Part shown: piece after piece, positions 8,555 to 17,501 of the stretch
Layout of the letters: every line of letters starts with the position of its first letter
Position numbering within the stretch: position 1 is the first letter of the stretch
Assembly (NCBI RefSeq): GCF_020567425.1
Contig: NZ_JAJCVJ010000003.1
Location: forward strand, 496,001-560,000
Origin: Salinirubrum litoreum
GTDB taxonomy: Archaea; Halobacteriota; Halobacteria; Halobacteriales; Haloferacaceae
DNA length: 64,000 nt
Direction of reading: 5' to 3'
Position numbers and translations under genes: made by a program
The notes under the pieces: generated by a model
Told to the model about the DNA's origin: nothing
Seen by the model: the letters and a program-made list of their open reading frames with translations, nothing else
The model's database searches: none

Positions 8555-10090
8555 ATGTTCGTCGACCAAGACGACGTATCGAAGTTACTCTCGAGCGCGT
8601 CCCTCGTCGTCGCCGGGTCGCTGATCTACTCGGTCGCACAACTGTTCGAGCGGATCATCATCGCCCGGGCGCTCGACCCCGGTGCGTACGGTGAGGTGTC
8701 GATCGGACTCACAGTCATGGGCATCAGCGCGACGTTCGCGTTGCTCGGGTTCAGCCAGGGGATCCCACGGTTCATGTCGAAGTTCGAGAACCCGACAGAC
8801 GTTCGGGGAACGCTGGCGACGGGCCTGCTCGTCGCGGTCATCACCACCACGCTGATCACTGCGATCCTCCTGTTGAACGCCGAGTTCCTCGCGCGGACGT
8901 TTCTCGACCCCGGCACACCGTCGAGTCTGATCACCCTCTTTGCGCTGGCGGTGCCGTTCGTCGTCCTCATGCGACTCGGGATCGGCGGTATCCGTGGCCA
9001 GGAGAACACCCGCTACAAGGTATACGCGGAGAATCTGCTGTACCCCGGACTCAGGCTCGGCTTGATCGCGGGGCTGCTCGGTCTCGGTTACGGCATCCAG
9101 GCGGCTGGTTACGCCTACCTCACGGCCGCTGCCGTCTCGGCGGTGTTTGCGGTCTATATGCTCCACCGGTTGTTCCCGCTCGTCGGTGACTTCTCCCTGC
9201 ACACCCGCGAGATGCTGACGTTTTCGGCCCCGCTCGTCGTCTCGTCGCTCCTCTCGGTGATCTTCTCACAGACGGACACGCTGATGATCGGCTACTTCCA
9301 CCCCAGCGAGGAGGTCGGCTTCTACAGCGCGGCCTACCCGCTGGCGACCGGGCTGAACCTCGTCCTGACCTCCTTCGGGTTCATGTACCTCCCGGTGGCA
9401 ACCCGGCTCGACACCGGGAACAAACGCGAGGAGGTCGACGCGGTGTACAAGCTGACGACGAAATGGATCTTCGTCCTCACGTTCCCACTGTTTCTCACGC
9501 TGGCGTTCTTCTCCAGTGACGTTCTTACTGTCGTCTTCGGGGCCGAGTACGCTGTCGCGGGCCTGACGCTGACGATCCTGACGATCGGCTACTTCACTCA
9601 CGCGGCCGCCGGTCGGAGCAAGGAGACCTTCTCCGCGCTCGGATTCACGAAGTACGTCCTACTGGTCAACGCCATCTCGTTCGGCCTGAACTTCGTCTTG
9701 AACCTCCTCCTGATCCCCGACCTGGCACGCGTCGGGGCAGCTATCGGCTCGGCGACGGCCTACATCCTCGGCAACGTGATCACGCTCCTGATCTTGAACC
9801 GGAACTTCGGTATCTCGCCGTTCTCGCGCTGGTCGATCCGGACGTTCGTCGCACTCCCGGTCGTGATGCTTCCGCTCGCGTACCTCGTCTCACAGAACGT
9901 CGAGGGAACGTTTCCGATCCTCGCTGTCTTCGGGATCACGAGTGCGGCTCTGACACTGGTCGTCCTGACGCTGTCCGGCGGTCTGCAACCGGAGGACATC
10001 ATCCCGGTCGAGTACGTCGAGACGGCACTCGGCGTCAGAATTCCCTACATCCGACGGTTCATCCCCGAAGACGACTCGATCCTCGAGTGA
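8555..10090 (+). CDS. Polysaccharide/oligosaccharide flippase (Wzx-like, MOP superfamily)
   Basis: A 511-residue integral membrane protein with about 14 hydrophobic segments. The N-terminal part (SLIYSVAQLFERIIIARALDP.AYG) matches the start of the Wzx/RfbX flippases, which move lipid-linked glycans across the membrane. The ATG at 8555 lies one base after the upstream stop (TGA-A-ATG), which fits translational coupling better than the in-frame codon at 8468 inside the previous gene. It is the last gene of the plus-strand trio and a strong marker for a glycan assembly locus. Confidence 0.88.
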   Translation: MFVDQDDVSKLLSSASLVVAGSLIYSVAQLFERIIIARALDPGAYGEVSIGLTVMGISATFALLGFSQGIPRFMSKFENPTDVRGTLATGLLVAVITTTLITAILLLNAEFLARTFLDPGTPSSLITLFALAVPFVVLMRLGIGGIRGQENTRYKVYAENLLYPGLRLGLIAGLLGLGYGIQAAGYAYLTAAAVSAVFAVYMLHRLFPLVGDFSLHTREMLTFSAPLVVSSLLSVIFSQTDTLMIGYFHPSEEVGFYSAAYPLATGLNLVLTSFGFMYLPVATRLDTGNKREEVDAVYKLTTKWIFVLTFPLFLTLAFFSSDVLTVVFGAEYAVAGLTLTILTIGYFTHAAAGRSKETFSALGFTKYVLLVNAISFGLNFVLNLLLIPDLARVGAAIGSATAYILGNVITLLILNRNFGISPFSRWSIRTFVALPVVMLPLAYLVSQNVEGTFPILAVFGITSAALTLVVLTLSGGLQPEDIIPVEYVETALGVRIPYIRRFIPEDDSILE

Positions 10091-10374
10091 GCGATCGAAC
10101 ACCTCGAACAGCGGTCTTCGAGTGGCCCTTCGGACGACTCGATCGGTCGGCGCTCGGGAGTCTATCTTCGGTCTCTCGGCGCTTGTTGCTATTGCTCTGA
10201 CACGACATTGGCGTCGACTCAGCTTCTCGGTGACGCGCCACTCCGAACTGTCACCAGGACTGTGATGGGGGACGCGGCTACAGGACGTTCCTCGGTCGAA
10301 AATTTCTTTCGGGTCTCCGATTCTCGGGTGGCCCTGTCCCCTGCCCTCCCGAGCCGGCTGCACATCCCGACGCT

Positions 10375-11616
10375 TCAGGCCACGGCATCGCCGTGATCGA
10401 CGGACAGTCCGCCGTACTCGCCGCCGGTCAGCACCGACTCGTACAGATCGAGCAGTTCCGCGACGACCTCCTGCCACGTGAACTGCTCGGCGTACGAGAG
10501 AATCAGTTCGCGGTCCCACTCGCGGGCTAATCCGTCTTCGATCACGTCTGCCAAGCCCGCCACGTCGCCCGCATCGGACAGCAAGCCGTACCGGTCGTCG
10601 GTGATGATCTCGCCGACCCCGCCCACGTCCGACCCGACGTAGGGTTTTCCACAGCCGAGCGCCTCGAACATCACGGTCGGATTGCCTTCGGCCGTGCTCG
10701 GGAGCGCGAACACGTCACAGGCGTTCATCCACGCCGAGAGGTCTTCTTCCGGGATGTAGCCGAGCAACCGCACCGTTCCCTCTAAGCCACGCTCTGCGAT
10801 CTGCTTCTCGATGGCGCGTTTCTGCCCACCGTGGCCGCCGATGGCACAGACGAGCGGTGTGTCGTCGCCGGCTCGCCCCCGGCGCTCCACGAGGTCCGCG
10901 ATGGCGTCGACGAGGTAGTTGTAGCCTTTCCGCTTCTTCAACGCACCGAGCGAGAAGACCACGTCCGCGTCGGGATCGAGGCCCAACCGCTCGCGGGCGA
11001 CGTAGGTGTCCATCAGGCTGAACCGCTCGCGGGAGTAGCCGTTCGGAACGAACACCGCGTTGTCGCTGTACTCCCGTAGCTTCGGCAGGTCCCGGCGGTT
11101 CACCCGGATCACGGCGTCCGCGTCGCGCCAGGTCTCGTAGACGCCCTCGGGGCCGTTCTCGTACTCGTCGAGGAACCGGCCGCGGTTCGCGTGGACCGTC
11201 AGGACGAACGGGATGTCGAACTCGCGGCTCACGGCTCTGGCGGCGTAGCCCGCCGTCCAGGTGAAGTGCGCGTGGAGCAGGTCGAAGTCCAGGGGGTGGT
11301 CACGAACCTGCTCACAGAGTCGCTCCGCGTGGCGGTCGCCGAGTCGACGGTAGCCGCCGTCGGTGGGGAGGTAGAAGAGCGACGTCGTGTGAACCTCGAC
11401 GTTGTCGGGGGACTCTTCGTCGATCTTCGAGGACTTCCGGTACGGTTCGAGCCACCGGATCGGAAGGTAGTCGGCGGCCTCGGCGACCGGGTTGTACCGG
11501 ACGAAGACGACCACGTTGGCGAACTGTTCTGCGAGAAGGTCGATCTGCTGTTTCGCGAACGTGGTGTACGAGTGGGAGACGACGAGGAGGTTCTTGTCGT
11601 CGAAGCGCATGGTCAC
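10375..11616 (-). CDS. Glycosyltransferase family 4 (last gene of the seven-gene operon)
   Basis: A 413-residue GT-B enzyme that transfers a sugar from an NDP donor. N-terminal strand NLLVVSHSYTTFAKQQ, a middle segment DLLHAHFTWTAGYAA, then VFSLGALKKRKGYNYL and the E-x7-E motif EGNPTVMFEALGCGKP, followed by a conserved GGVGEII. The GTG at 11616 makes a GTGA overlap with the deacetylase stop; an ATG two codons later (11610) is an alternative start. The adjacent PIG-L deacetylase and ATP-grasp genes suggest that its product may be an amino-sugar glycoside that is then deacetylated and ligated. That pathway reading is inference. Confidence 0.85.
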   Translation of the reverse strand: MTMRFDDKNLLVVSHSYTTFAKQQIDLLAEQFANVVVFVRYNPVAEAADYLPIRWLEPYRKSSKIDEESPDNVEVHTTSLFYLPTDGGYRRLGDRHAERLCEQVRDHPLDFDLLHAHFTWTAGYAARAVSREFDIPFVLTVHANRGRFLDEYENGPEGVYETWRDADAVIRVNRRDLPKLREYSDNAVFVPNGYSRERFSLMDTYVARERLGLDPDADVVFSLGALKKRKGYNYLVDAIADLVERRGRAGDDTPLVCAIGGHGGQKRAIEKQIAERGLEGTVRLLGYIPEEDLSAWMNACDVFALPSTAEGNPTVMFEALGCGKPYVGSDVGGVGEIITDDRYGLLSDAGDVAGLADVIEDGLAREWDRELILSYAEQFTWQEVVAELLDLYESVLTGGEYGGLSVDHGDAVA

Positions 11617-12230
11617 AGGTCCGCGTGCTGTTTGACGACCTCGAACGCCTCGGCGTAGTCACAGTTGGCCTCGTAGCCCCTGTACGCCGCCCGGCCCCGG
11701 ACAGCCTCCAGCCAGGTCTCGCCGTGCTTCTCGACCTGCGAGCCGTGAGCCCGCAGGCTGTCGATCTTCCGGTCGATCGAGTCGGTCACGTCCACGTAGT
11801 GTTGCGGCCGGAACTCGTGGGGCGTGATCCCCCCGGGGATCGTCGGTCCGTACATGTAGACGGACTCGTGGTTCTTCCGGGTCGCCGCGATCACCGCGCG
11901 GGCGAGGTGGCGGTGGTCCTGGTGGGAGTCGTAGTGCCACGGGACGTAGACGACCTCGGGGTCGTAGTACTCCAGCAGGTGGTCGACCTCGCCGACCAAC
12001 TGTCTGTCGTACCTGATGTCGTCGAGTGGCACGTCCAGGATGTCCAACTCACAGCCGAGAATCTCGACTGCGTCGCGGGCTTCACGCCAGCGTTCGTCCT
12101 GCTCGTTGTCGGGGAAGCTCGTGGCGACGACCATCGTCACCGTGTCGCCTCTGTCTGCGTGGCGGGCGACCGTGCCGCCCATGCCAACCTCTACGTCGTC
12201 CGGGTGTGCGCCGAATGCGAGTACCTTCAT
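11613..12230 (-). CDS. PIG-L/LmbE family N-acetyl-sugar deacetylase
   Basis: A 205-residue zinc-dependent deacetylase. It shows the AHPDD motif at residues ~8-12 (GAHPDDVEVGMGGT), giving two zinc ligands and the catalytic Asp, and the second ligand site in HQDHRHL (~residue 120). The family removes the acetyl group from GlcNAc-type sugars on lipids, glycosides or cofactor precursors (PIG-L, MshB, BshB). Length is typical of BshB-like enzymes. It overlaps both neighbours by 4 bases, so stoichiometric expression with the GT4 and the ATP-grasp ligase is expected. Confidence 0.88.
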   Translation of the reverse strand: MKVLAFGAHPDDVEVGMGGTVARHADRGDTVTMVVATSFPDNEQDERWREARDAVEILGCELDILDVPLDDIRYDRQLVGEVDHLLEYYDPEVVYVPWHYDSHQDHRHLARAVIAATRKNHESVYMYGPTIPGGITPHEFRPQHYVDVTDSIDRKIDSLRAHGSQVEKHGETWLEAVRGRAAYRGYEANCDYAEAFEVVKQHADL

Positions 12231-13195
12231 CGTTCTAGTTCCGTGAGTTCGTCGGGCTGTACCACCAGTTCGTCCCAGAAGCGGGAGACCACGATCTCTT
12301 CCGGTTCGGGCACCGTGACCGACTCGCCGGCCGCCAGTCTGAGGGTGAGATGCGGGAGGTTGACGCCGGCGTGGGTGGCGATGACCGTCCCGCCGCCGAG
12401 ACGGGGGTTCACCTCGACCAGTCGCGGCGTCCCCTCTGCGTCACGCTTCAGTTGCATACACGAGGGACCGACCAGCCCCAGATCGCGGGCGATGCCGCGA
12501 CAGATCGTCCGAATCTCGTCGTCCAAGACGGTCCGACCCTTGAAGCTGATCCCGCCTTTCGTCTCCATCCGGACGCGCGGCAGTGCCACGAGTGGCTCGC
12601 CGTCCAGGTCCGAGAGGACGTCGACGGTGTACTCCTCGCCGGGGAGGTACTCCTGGACCAGCATCGGTTCGCCGGTGTCCATCGCTCTGTGGGCTTCCTC
12701 GGGCGTCTCACACAGCGCGACGTGGCGGCTCCCCTTTCCGGCGACCGGCTTGACGAAACACGGGTACGTGTCCAGTTCGTCGGGATCGGTCGCGGTTCGG
12801 GGGAAGGGGTAGTCGTCGGCAAGCGCGTCGTGGAAGGCCAGTTTGTCCGTGCAGGTGTCGATCGTCTCGGGACTGCTGACGACCGCCGTGACGCCCTCGT
12901 CTGCCAACTCCTCGCGGATCTCTGCGTAGCGTGGTAGATCGTAGCCGGTGGTCGGCAGGATCACGTCCACGCCGGCCTGTTCGATCACCGCTCGCGCCGT
13001 CGGGAGGAAGTCTTCCTCGTTCGCGCGCGGGACGACGAACCCCTCGTCGGCGAGGTAGAGACCGGCGGCGGTCTCGTCGGCGTCGGTTGCGACGAGTCGG
13101 CCCTCGAAGCCGGCCCGCCGGAGCGACCGCATCGCCCCGACGCCGGCCGCGCCGCCCGCCCCCGGAATCAGTACTGTCTGTCGATCCATTTCCAT
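12227..13195 (-). CDS. ATP-grasp ligase (CarB/PylC-like)
   Basis: A 322-residue enzyme predicted to join a carboxylate to an amine or similar nucleophile with ATP. The N-terminal Rossmann-like part begins TVLIPGAGGAAGVGAMRSL. The ATP-grasp part contains CTDKLAFHDAL, FVKPVAGKGSRHV (ATP-binding lysine and glycine loop) and VEVNPRLGGGTVIATHAG, where the Glu and Asn bind magnesium. An alternative start two codons downstream (MDRQ) is possible. The 4-base overlap with the PIG-L deacetylase suggests that it may act on the freed amine; this is inference. Confidence 0.82.
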   Translation of the reverse strand: MEMDRQTVLIPGAGGAAGVGAMRSLRRAGFEGRLVATDADETAAGLYLADEGFVVPRANEEDFLPTARAVIEQAGVDVILPTTGYDLPRYAEIREELADEGVTAVVSSPETIDTCTDKLAFHDALADDYPFPRTATDPDELDTYPCFVKPVAGKGSRHVALCETPEEAHRAMDTGEPMLVQEYLPGEEYTVDVLSDLDGEPLVALPRVRMETKGGISFKGRTVLDDEIRTICRGIARDLGLVGPSCMQLKRDAEGTPRLVEVNPRLGGGTVIATHAGVNLPHLTLRLAAGESVTVPEPEEIVVSRFWDELVVQPDELTELER

Positions 13196-13902
13196 CGTTT
13201 CTGCAACTCCTGTGTACTTTGTAATTGAGAGGCTTCGTGGGCGTCACTGCCGACGACCACGCTCGCGTCGTGCGTTCTCGTGACCCCCACGAGGTCGGCT
13301 CGCGGCAGGTCGTATCGACTGTTCACCTCGATCGCCGTGTCGTGTTCGACCGCCGTAGCGACCACCTGCGACCAGTCGTCGGCCGTCAGGTCGAGTCCCC
13401 GCCGCGTCGGGAGCAGAGTAGGATGTCCATACACGTCCACGACAGGGTTCGCGACCAGCGCGCAGGCGGCGTCGACGTACTCCGCGACGCTCACCTCGGG
13501 GAAACTGTGGAAGACGCCGGTCACGACGTCCACCTGTCGCAGCACGTCGTCGGACACGTCCAGCGTCCCCTCGCTGTCCAGCACTTTCGCCTCACAGCCG
13601 AGGAGGATCGTGAGGGTCGGATACGCCTCGCGGGCCTGCGCTACGTCACGCCGGAGGGCGTCGAAGTCGTAGTCCAACTCCCGCCGGACGTGTTCGGAGA
13701 AACAGAGCAGGGCGGGACCCGCCTCCACTGCGCGTCGGCAGTAGTCCGCGACCGAACTCTGCCCGTCGGTGTAGTCGGTGTGCATGTGCCAGTCGCCCCC
13801 GCGCCGAACCTCGCTCGGGAGGTCCGCGACCGACTCGGTGGAGATCACACTGCTCACGGCCGACCACCGCCGACTGTCGTCGGACGAGTCACGGCCGACC
13901 AC
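13168..13902 (-). CDS. PHP-domain hydrolase (histidinol-phosphatase-like)
   Basis: A 244-residue metal-dependent hydrolase. Ligands are visible in WHMHTDYTDGQS (~residue 38), CFSEHVRREL (~residue 69), CEAKVLD, GVFHSF, YGHPT and GSDAHEAS near the C-terminus, in the order of the PHP superfamily. Relatives are phosphoesterases, so removal of a phosphate from a sugar intermediate is a reasonable guess. It starts with GTG at 13902, inside the end of the DUF354 gene, and overlaps the ATP-grasp start by 28 bases. The first ~25 residues are variable, so the exact start is uncertain. Confidence 0.8.
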   Translation of the reverse strand: MVGRDSSDDSRRWSAVSSVISTESVADLPSEVRRGGDWHMHTDYTDGQSSVADYCRRAVEAGPALLCFSEHVRRELDYDFDALRRDVAQAREAYPTLTILLGCEAKVLDSEGTLDVSDDVLRQVDVVTGVFHSFPEVSVAEYVDAACALVANPVVDVYGHPTLLPTRRGLDLTADDWSQVVATAVEHDTAIEVNSRYDLPRADLVGVTRTHDASVVVGSDAHEASQLQSTQELQKRWKWIDRQY

Positions 13903-15031
13903 CTCCGACCGTCCCCTCGCTCCGCACGTCTCTCGTCGGCTCGCCCGCCTGCTCGCCGACGCCCGCGAGGTCGGCTACCTGCTCGTGGATCACTTGGGTC
14001 GTGTCGACCTTCTCGGCGAGGAGTCTGGCCCGACGTTCGGCCCACGACTCCCCTGTCGAGGCCAACACGTCGTCGGTCGCCGGCACCGGCGGCTCTCCGC
14101 CGGTCAGAATCTCCCGCGCGACCGCCAGCCCTTCGCGCTGTCGCGTCTCGCGGTCCTCGTCCACGAAGCTGAACAGCAGGCCGTACCGTTCCAGATCACG
14201 CGTGTAGCCGAGTTCCCAGTTCGAGATGTAGACGGCCGGCGTGCCCAACACGGCGGACTCGGCGGCCATCGTCGCGCTCTCGCCCACGAACAACTCGGCG
14301 TGGGCCAGCAGGTGGTGCATGTGCTCGGGCGGCACGTCGTACCGCCGGTCGGCCAGCGACTCGGGCACGTCGGCCTCCGCCGAGACGACGACCCGCCCGC
14401 CCGAGGCTTCCAGTTCTTCGACTACCGCCTCGATCCCACCGAGTCCCGACTGGCCGAAGTCGTGGGCCGCCCCCCACGCGACCGTCCGCAGGACGATCAA
14501 TCGCTCGTCGGGGTCGACGCCGTGAGCGCGCAGTATCTCGGGGTCCGGCGTGAACCGGTTCGGGTGGAGATACGCGAGTTCGTGATACCCTGGGTACCGG
14601 ACCGCCGTCGCCGGCAGGTCGCCGAAGTAGCAGTCCGGCACGCAGATCCGGTCCGCGAAGGGGAACGCGAGCCGATTCTGCAGGGTTCCGTGTTCGGTGT
14701 CTACGAAGAGCAGGCTCTCGGCACCGACGAGTGGTGCGACGTGGGTCACGCCCGGTTCGGCGATGGCGACCAGCACGTCGGGGTCGAACCGCCGGGCTTC
14801 TCCGAGGAGTTTCGCCTCCCAGACCAGTTGTGTCACGGCCAGATCGAGGAAGCCGTCTGTCGCACCCGCGAGGACCGTGTGCTCGACGTCGTAGGCGTCC
14901 AGCAGGGCCGTGGCGACGCTCTTCTCGCGGACGCAGACGTGGACCGCGTGGCCCTCGGCGCGCCACTCGGCGATGGCGTTCCGGAAGAAGTGGACGTGGC
15001 CGGGATGCTGGATGGTGACGAGGACTCTCAC
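13889..15031 (-). CDS. DUF354 family protein (GT-B/UDP-GlcNAc 2-epimerase-like fold)
   Basis: A 380-residue protein starting VRVLVTIQHPGHVHFFRNAI, the conserved DUF354 opening with H-P-x-H-V-H-F. Later segments DRICVPDCYFG, GYHELAYLHP and VGESATMAAESAVLGTP match the sugar-nucleotide-binding half of the family. The GTG at 15031 forms a GTGA overlap with the GT2 stop. The longer frame that could start at 15310 would add ~90 Arg/Ala-rich residues overlapping the GT2 gene and is rejected. Members occur in archaeal and bacterial glycan clusters, but their reaction is not established. Confidence 0.82.
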   Translation of the reverse strand: MRVLVTIQHPGHVHFFRNAIAEWRAEGHAVHVCVREKSVATALLDAYDVEHTVLAGATDGFLDLAVTQLVWEAKLLGEARRFDPDVLVAIAEPGVTHVAPLVGAESLLFVDTEHGTLQNRLAFPFADRICVPDCYFGDLPATAVRYPGYHELAYLHPNRFTPDPEILRAHGVDPDERLIVLRTVAWGAAHDFGQSGLGGIEAVVEELEASGGRVVVSAEADVPESLADRRYDVPPEHMHHLLAHAELFVGESATMAAESAVLGTPAVYISNWELGYTRDLERYGLLFSFVDEDRETRQREGLAVAREILTGGEPPVPATDDVLASTGESWAERRARLLAEKVDTTQVIHEQVADLAGVGEQAGEPTRDVRSEGTVGGGRP

Positions 15032-16092
15032 GGGGAGGGTTGCACCTCCAGCGGCCGGTTCCGCGCGCGATCCAGCGTCATCGCGGCCACCAGCAGGCCG
15101 CCGCCGAGCAACACTGCGAGTACCGCCGACAGCAGCCCCGAGACCGGCGAGGGGGGCGCGGGCACCCCGACGCCCGCGAGGGGAAGCGCGGTCCACAGCA
15201 GGAGGGGCAGACTCGCCCCCGTCAGGCCCGCACCGAGGTAGTAGCCGGCGAGCGTCGGGAGCGTGCGACCGCTCCGAAACTCGGCGTTGATCCGCCAGAG
15301 GAAGTTCCACAGCAACATCAACGACACGCGCCGGATGTAGGTCCCGTACTTGATACTGCTCTGTTCCTCGCCGTATCGGGCCGGCATCGGCACGTCCGCG
15401 ATCCGGACGCCCGCGACGTTCAGCTTCACGAGGAGGTCGTTGCAGTAGCCGTAGTACTCGTAGAGGTCGTCGAGGTCGATGGCGACGAGTGCGTCACGCG
15501 AGATGGCCGTGTAGCCGTTCTGCGGGTCCATCATCCGCCAGTAGCCGCTGGCGATCTTCGTCAGGAACGTCAGGGTGAGGTTGCCGACGAACCGGAACCG
15601 GGGCATCTGCTCGCGGAACTCCCGGTAGAGCAGCCGGTTCCCCTTCGCGTAGCCGGCCCCGCCGTCGATCAGCGGGTCGAGGAAGCGCGTCATGATCGAG
15701 AGGTCCATCTGGCCGTCGCCGTCGACGGTGACGATCAGGTCGACCTGTCGTTCGACGGCGGCCATGTAGCCGGTCTTGATCGCACCACCCGCGCCCTGGT
15801 TCTCTCGGTGCTGGACCGGCAGGACGCGCCCGACCCGGTCGGACACGGTCGCCCGCTCTGTGAGCGGCGTCGCGGGCGCGTCGGGGTGACGAGCGACGGC
15901 GGTCGCCGTCTCGGCGGTCGGTTCGGTCTCGGCGGCCGTCGTCAGAATCTCCGCCCACGTGTCGTCGGTCGAGTCGTCGTCGACCGCGATCACCAGATCG
16001 ACGTAGTCGGGCATCCCTCGGAGGACGTCGCCGACGAACCCGCTCTCGTTGTACGCCGGCACGACGACGGCGACGCGGTGGTTCCGGTACAT
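15028..16092 (-). CDS. Glycosyltransferase family 2, polyprenyl-phosphate sugar synthase type, membrane-anchored
   Basis: A 354-residue GT-A enzyme. It opens VAVVVPAYNESGFVGDVL, has AVDDDSTDDTW and the DxD-type VTVDGDGQMD, then a NLTLTFLTKIASG segment and DPQNGYTAISRDAL, as in dolichyl-phosphate-mannose-type synthases. Two hydrophobic C-terminal segments (~residues 275-345) should anchor it. Between AVDDDSTDDTW and VQHRENQGAGGAIKTGY there is a ~45-residue Ala/Thr/Glu-rich insertion not usual for the family. It probably loads a sugar onto a polyprenyl phosphate. It is joined to the upstream dehydrogenase by a TGATG one-base overlap. Confidence 0.85.
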   Translation of the reverse strand: MYRNHRVAVVVPAYNESGFVGDVLRGMPDYVDLVIAVDDDSTDDTWAEILTTAAETEPTAETATAVARHPDAPATPLTERATVSDRVGRVLPVQHRENQGAGGAIKTGYMAAVERQVDLIVTVDGDGQMDLSIMTRFLDPLIDGGAGYAKGNRLLYREFREQMPRFRFVGNLTLTFLTKIASGYWRMMDPQNGYTAISRDALVAIDLDDLYEYYGYCNDLLVKLNVAGVRIADVPMPARYGEEQSSIKYGTYIRRVSLMLLWNFLWRINAEFRSGRTLPTLAGYYLGAGLTGASLPLLLWTALPLAGVGVPAPPSPVSGLLSAVLAVLLGGGLLVAAMTLDRARNRPLEVQPSP

Positions 16093-17501
16093 CAGAGATC
16101 GCGGTAGATCGCCGGCAGATCGGCGAAGCTCTCTCGGTCGAACGTCCAGTCCACGTCGACGATCACGGGGTACTCGCCGAGTCCCGACACCACGTCGGCC
16201 GGTCGGAGATCGGTGAACTCCGGGTGGGCCGTCGGGATCACCACGCCGTCGAAGCCGGTGAAGTCGAGGTCCTCGAGCAGGTCGATCTCGAAGACGCTCG
16301 CGAGCACCTGGTCGTCACCGTGCGGGTCGTAGCCCACCAACCGGTAGCCTCGGGTCTCCAACTCCCGGACGAGTCGTTTCAGTACCGCAGACCGCACGTC
16401 GGCCGTCCCCGGCTTGTACGTCAACCCGAGCACGAGGAGGCGCGGACTGTCGTCGCTCTCGTCGCGCTCTGCGGTGATCGTCGTCGCCTCGTCGCGTCCC
16501 TGGACCAGTGTCCCGTCGGGCGTCTCGTGTGTCTCGTGGGCGACCGCGTGGTCCACTGCGTGGCTGTCGCGGATCTCCGCGCGCGTCGTGAAGGCGTCGT
16601 CGACGAGGTCACAGACCCTGTTCGGCACGTCGTCGTTCACTCGCCGGGCGGTGCTCATCAGCTCCGGTTCGTAGTTCGCCTGCCGCGCCCGGTAGATCAG
16701 GTAGTAGGGATCGATGGGGATGCAGTGACCGCCGACGAGACCGGGTTCGTACTGCTGGAAGTTCCACTTCGTGCCGGCGGCCTCCAGTACCCCACGCGTG
16801 TCGATGTCGAGTGCGGACAGGGCGGCCGACAGTTCGTTCATCAACGCGATGTTCACGTCCCGCTGGATGTTCTCGACGCACTTCGCGGCCTCTGCCGACT
16901 CGATGCTCGGTGCGGTGTGGACGCCCGCGTCGATGATGTCGCCGTAGAGGTCGGCGAGTCGTTCCGTCACCGCGTCGGTGCGACCGCTGACGATCTTCAC
17001 CACCTCGTGGAGTTTCCGGCCGCCGATCCCCGGCGAGAGACGTTCCGGCGAGTAACCGACCTCGAACTCCTCGCCGACCGTGAAGCCGGACTCGGTCTCG
17101 ACTGCCGGACAGAGCACTTCGCAGGTCGCACCCGGGTACACCGTCGATTCCAACACGACCGTCGTCCCCGGCGAGATGTGCCGACCGAGGGTCTTGCCGG
17201 CCGACTCGACGTAGCCCAGATCGGGATTCCCGGTGTCGTCGACCGGCGTCGGGACGGTGACGATGACGTAGTCGGCCCCGGCGAGCGACGACGGATCGGT
17301 CGTGAACTCGATACTGGACTCGGCGATGGCGTCTGCGCCGGTGTCTCCGGTCGGATCACCGCCGGCACGCAGTGTTGCAACTTTCTCGGCGTCGATATCG
17401 AACGCGGTGACAGTATGGCCGGCTCCGTCGAACGCCACGGCGAGCGGCAAGCCGACGTAGCCGAGCCCGATCACCGCGATTCGAGAGGGGCCCTGCTCCA
17501 T
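16092..17501 (-). CDS. wecC: UDP-N-acetyl-D-mannosamine dehydrogenase-type nucleotide-sugar dehydrogenase
   Basis: A 469-residue NAD-dependent enzyme oxidising an NDP-hexose twice to the uronic acid, probably UDP-ManNAc to UDP-ManNAcA. It has the Rossmann motif VIGLGYVGLPLAVAF, VTVPTPVD, ESTVYPGAT, the central EAAKCVENIQRDVNIALMNE and the catalytic cysteine in GGHCIPIDPYYL. The C-terminal domain contains LGLTYKPGTADVR and YDPHG. A hydrophilic insertion of ~40 residues (~HAVDHAVAHETHETPDG onwards) separates the central and C-terminal domains and is unusual. The start at 17501 lies just after a TATA-like element, so it is the promoter-proximal gene of the operon. Confidence 0.88.
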   Translation of the reverse strand: MEQGPSRIAVIGLGYVGLPLAVAFDGAGHTVTAFDIDAEKVATLRAGGDPTGDTGADAIAESSIEFTTDPSSLAGADYVIVTVPTPVDDTGNPDLGYVESAGKTLGRHISPGTTVVLESTVYPGATCEVLCPAVETESGFTVGEEFEVGYSPERLSPGIGGRKLHEVVKIVSGRTDAVTERLADLYGDIIDAGVHTAPSIESAEAAKCVENIQRDVNIALMNELSAALSALDIDTRGVLEAAGTKWNFQQYEPGLVGGHCIPIDPYYLIYRARQANYEPELMSTARRVNDDVPNRVCDLVDDAFTTRAEIRDSHAVDHAVAHETHETPDGTLVQGRDEATTITAERDESDDSPRLLVLGLTYKPGTADVRSAVLKRLVRELETRGYRLVGYDPHGDDQVLASVFEIDLLEDLDFTGFDGVVIPTAHPEFTDLRPADVVSGLGEYPVIVDVDWTFDRESFADLPAIYRDL

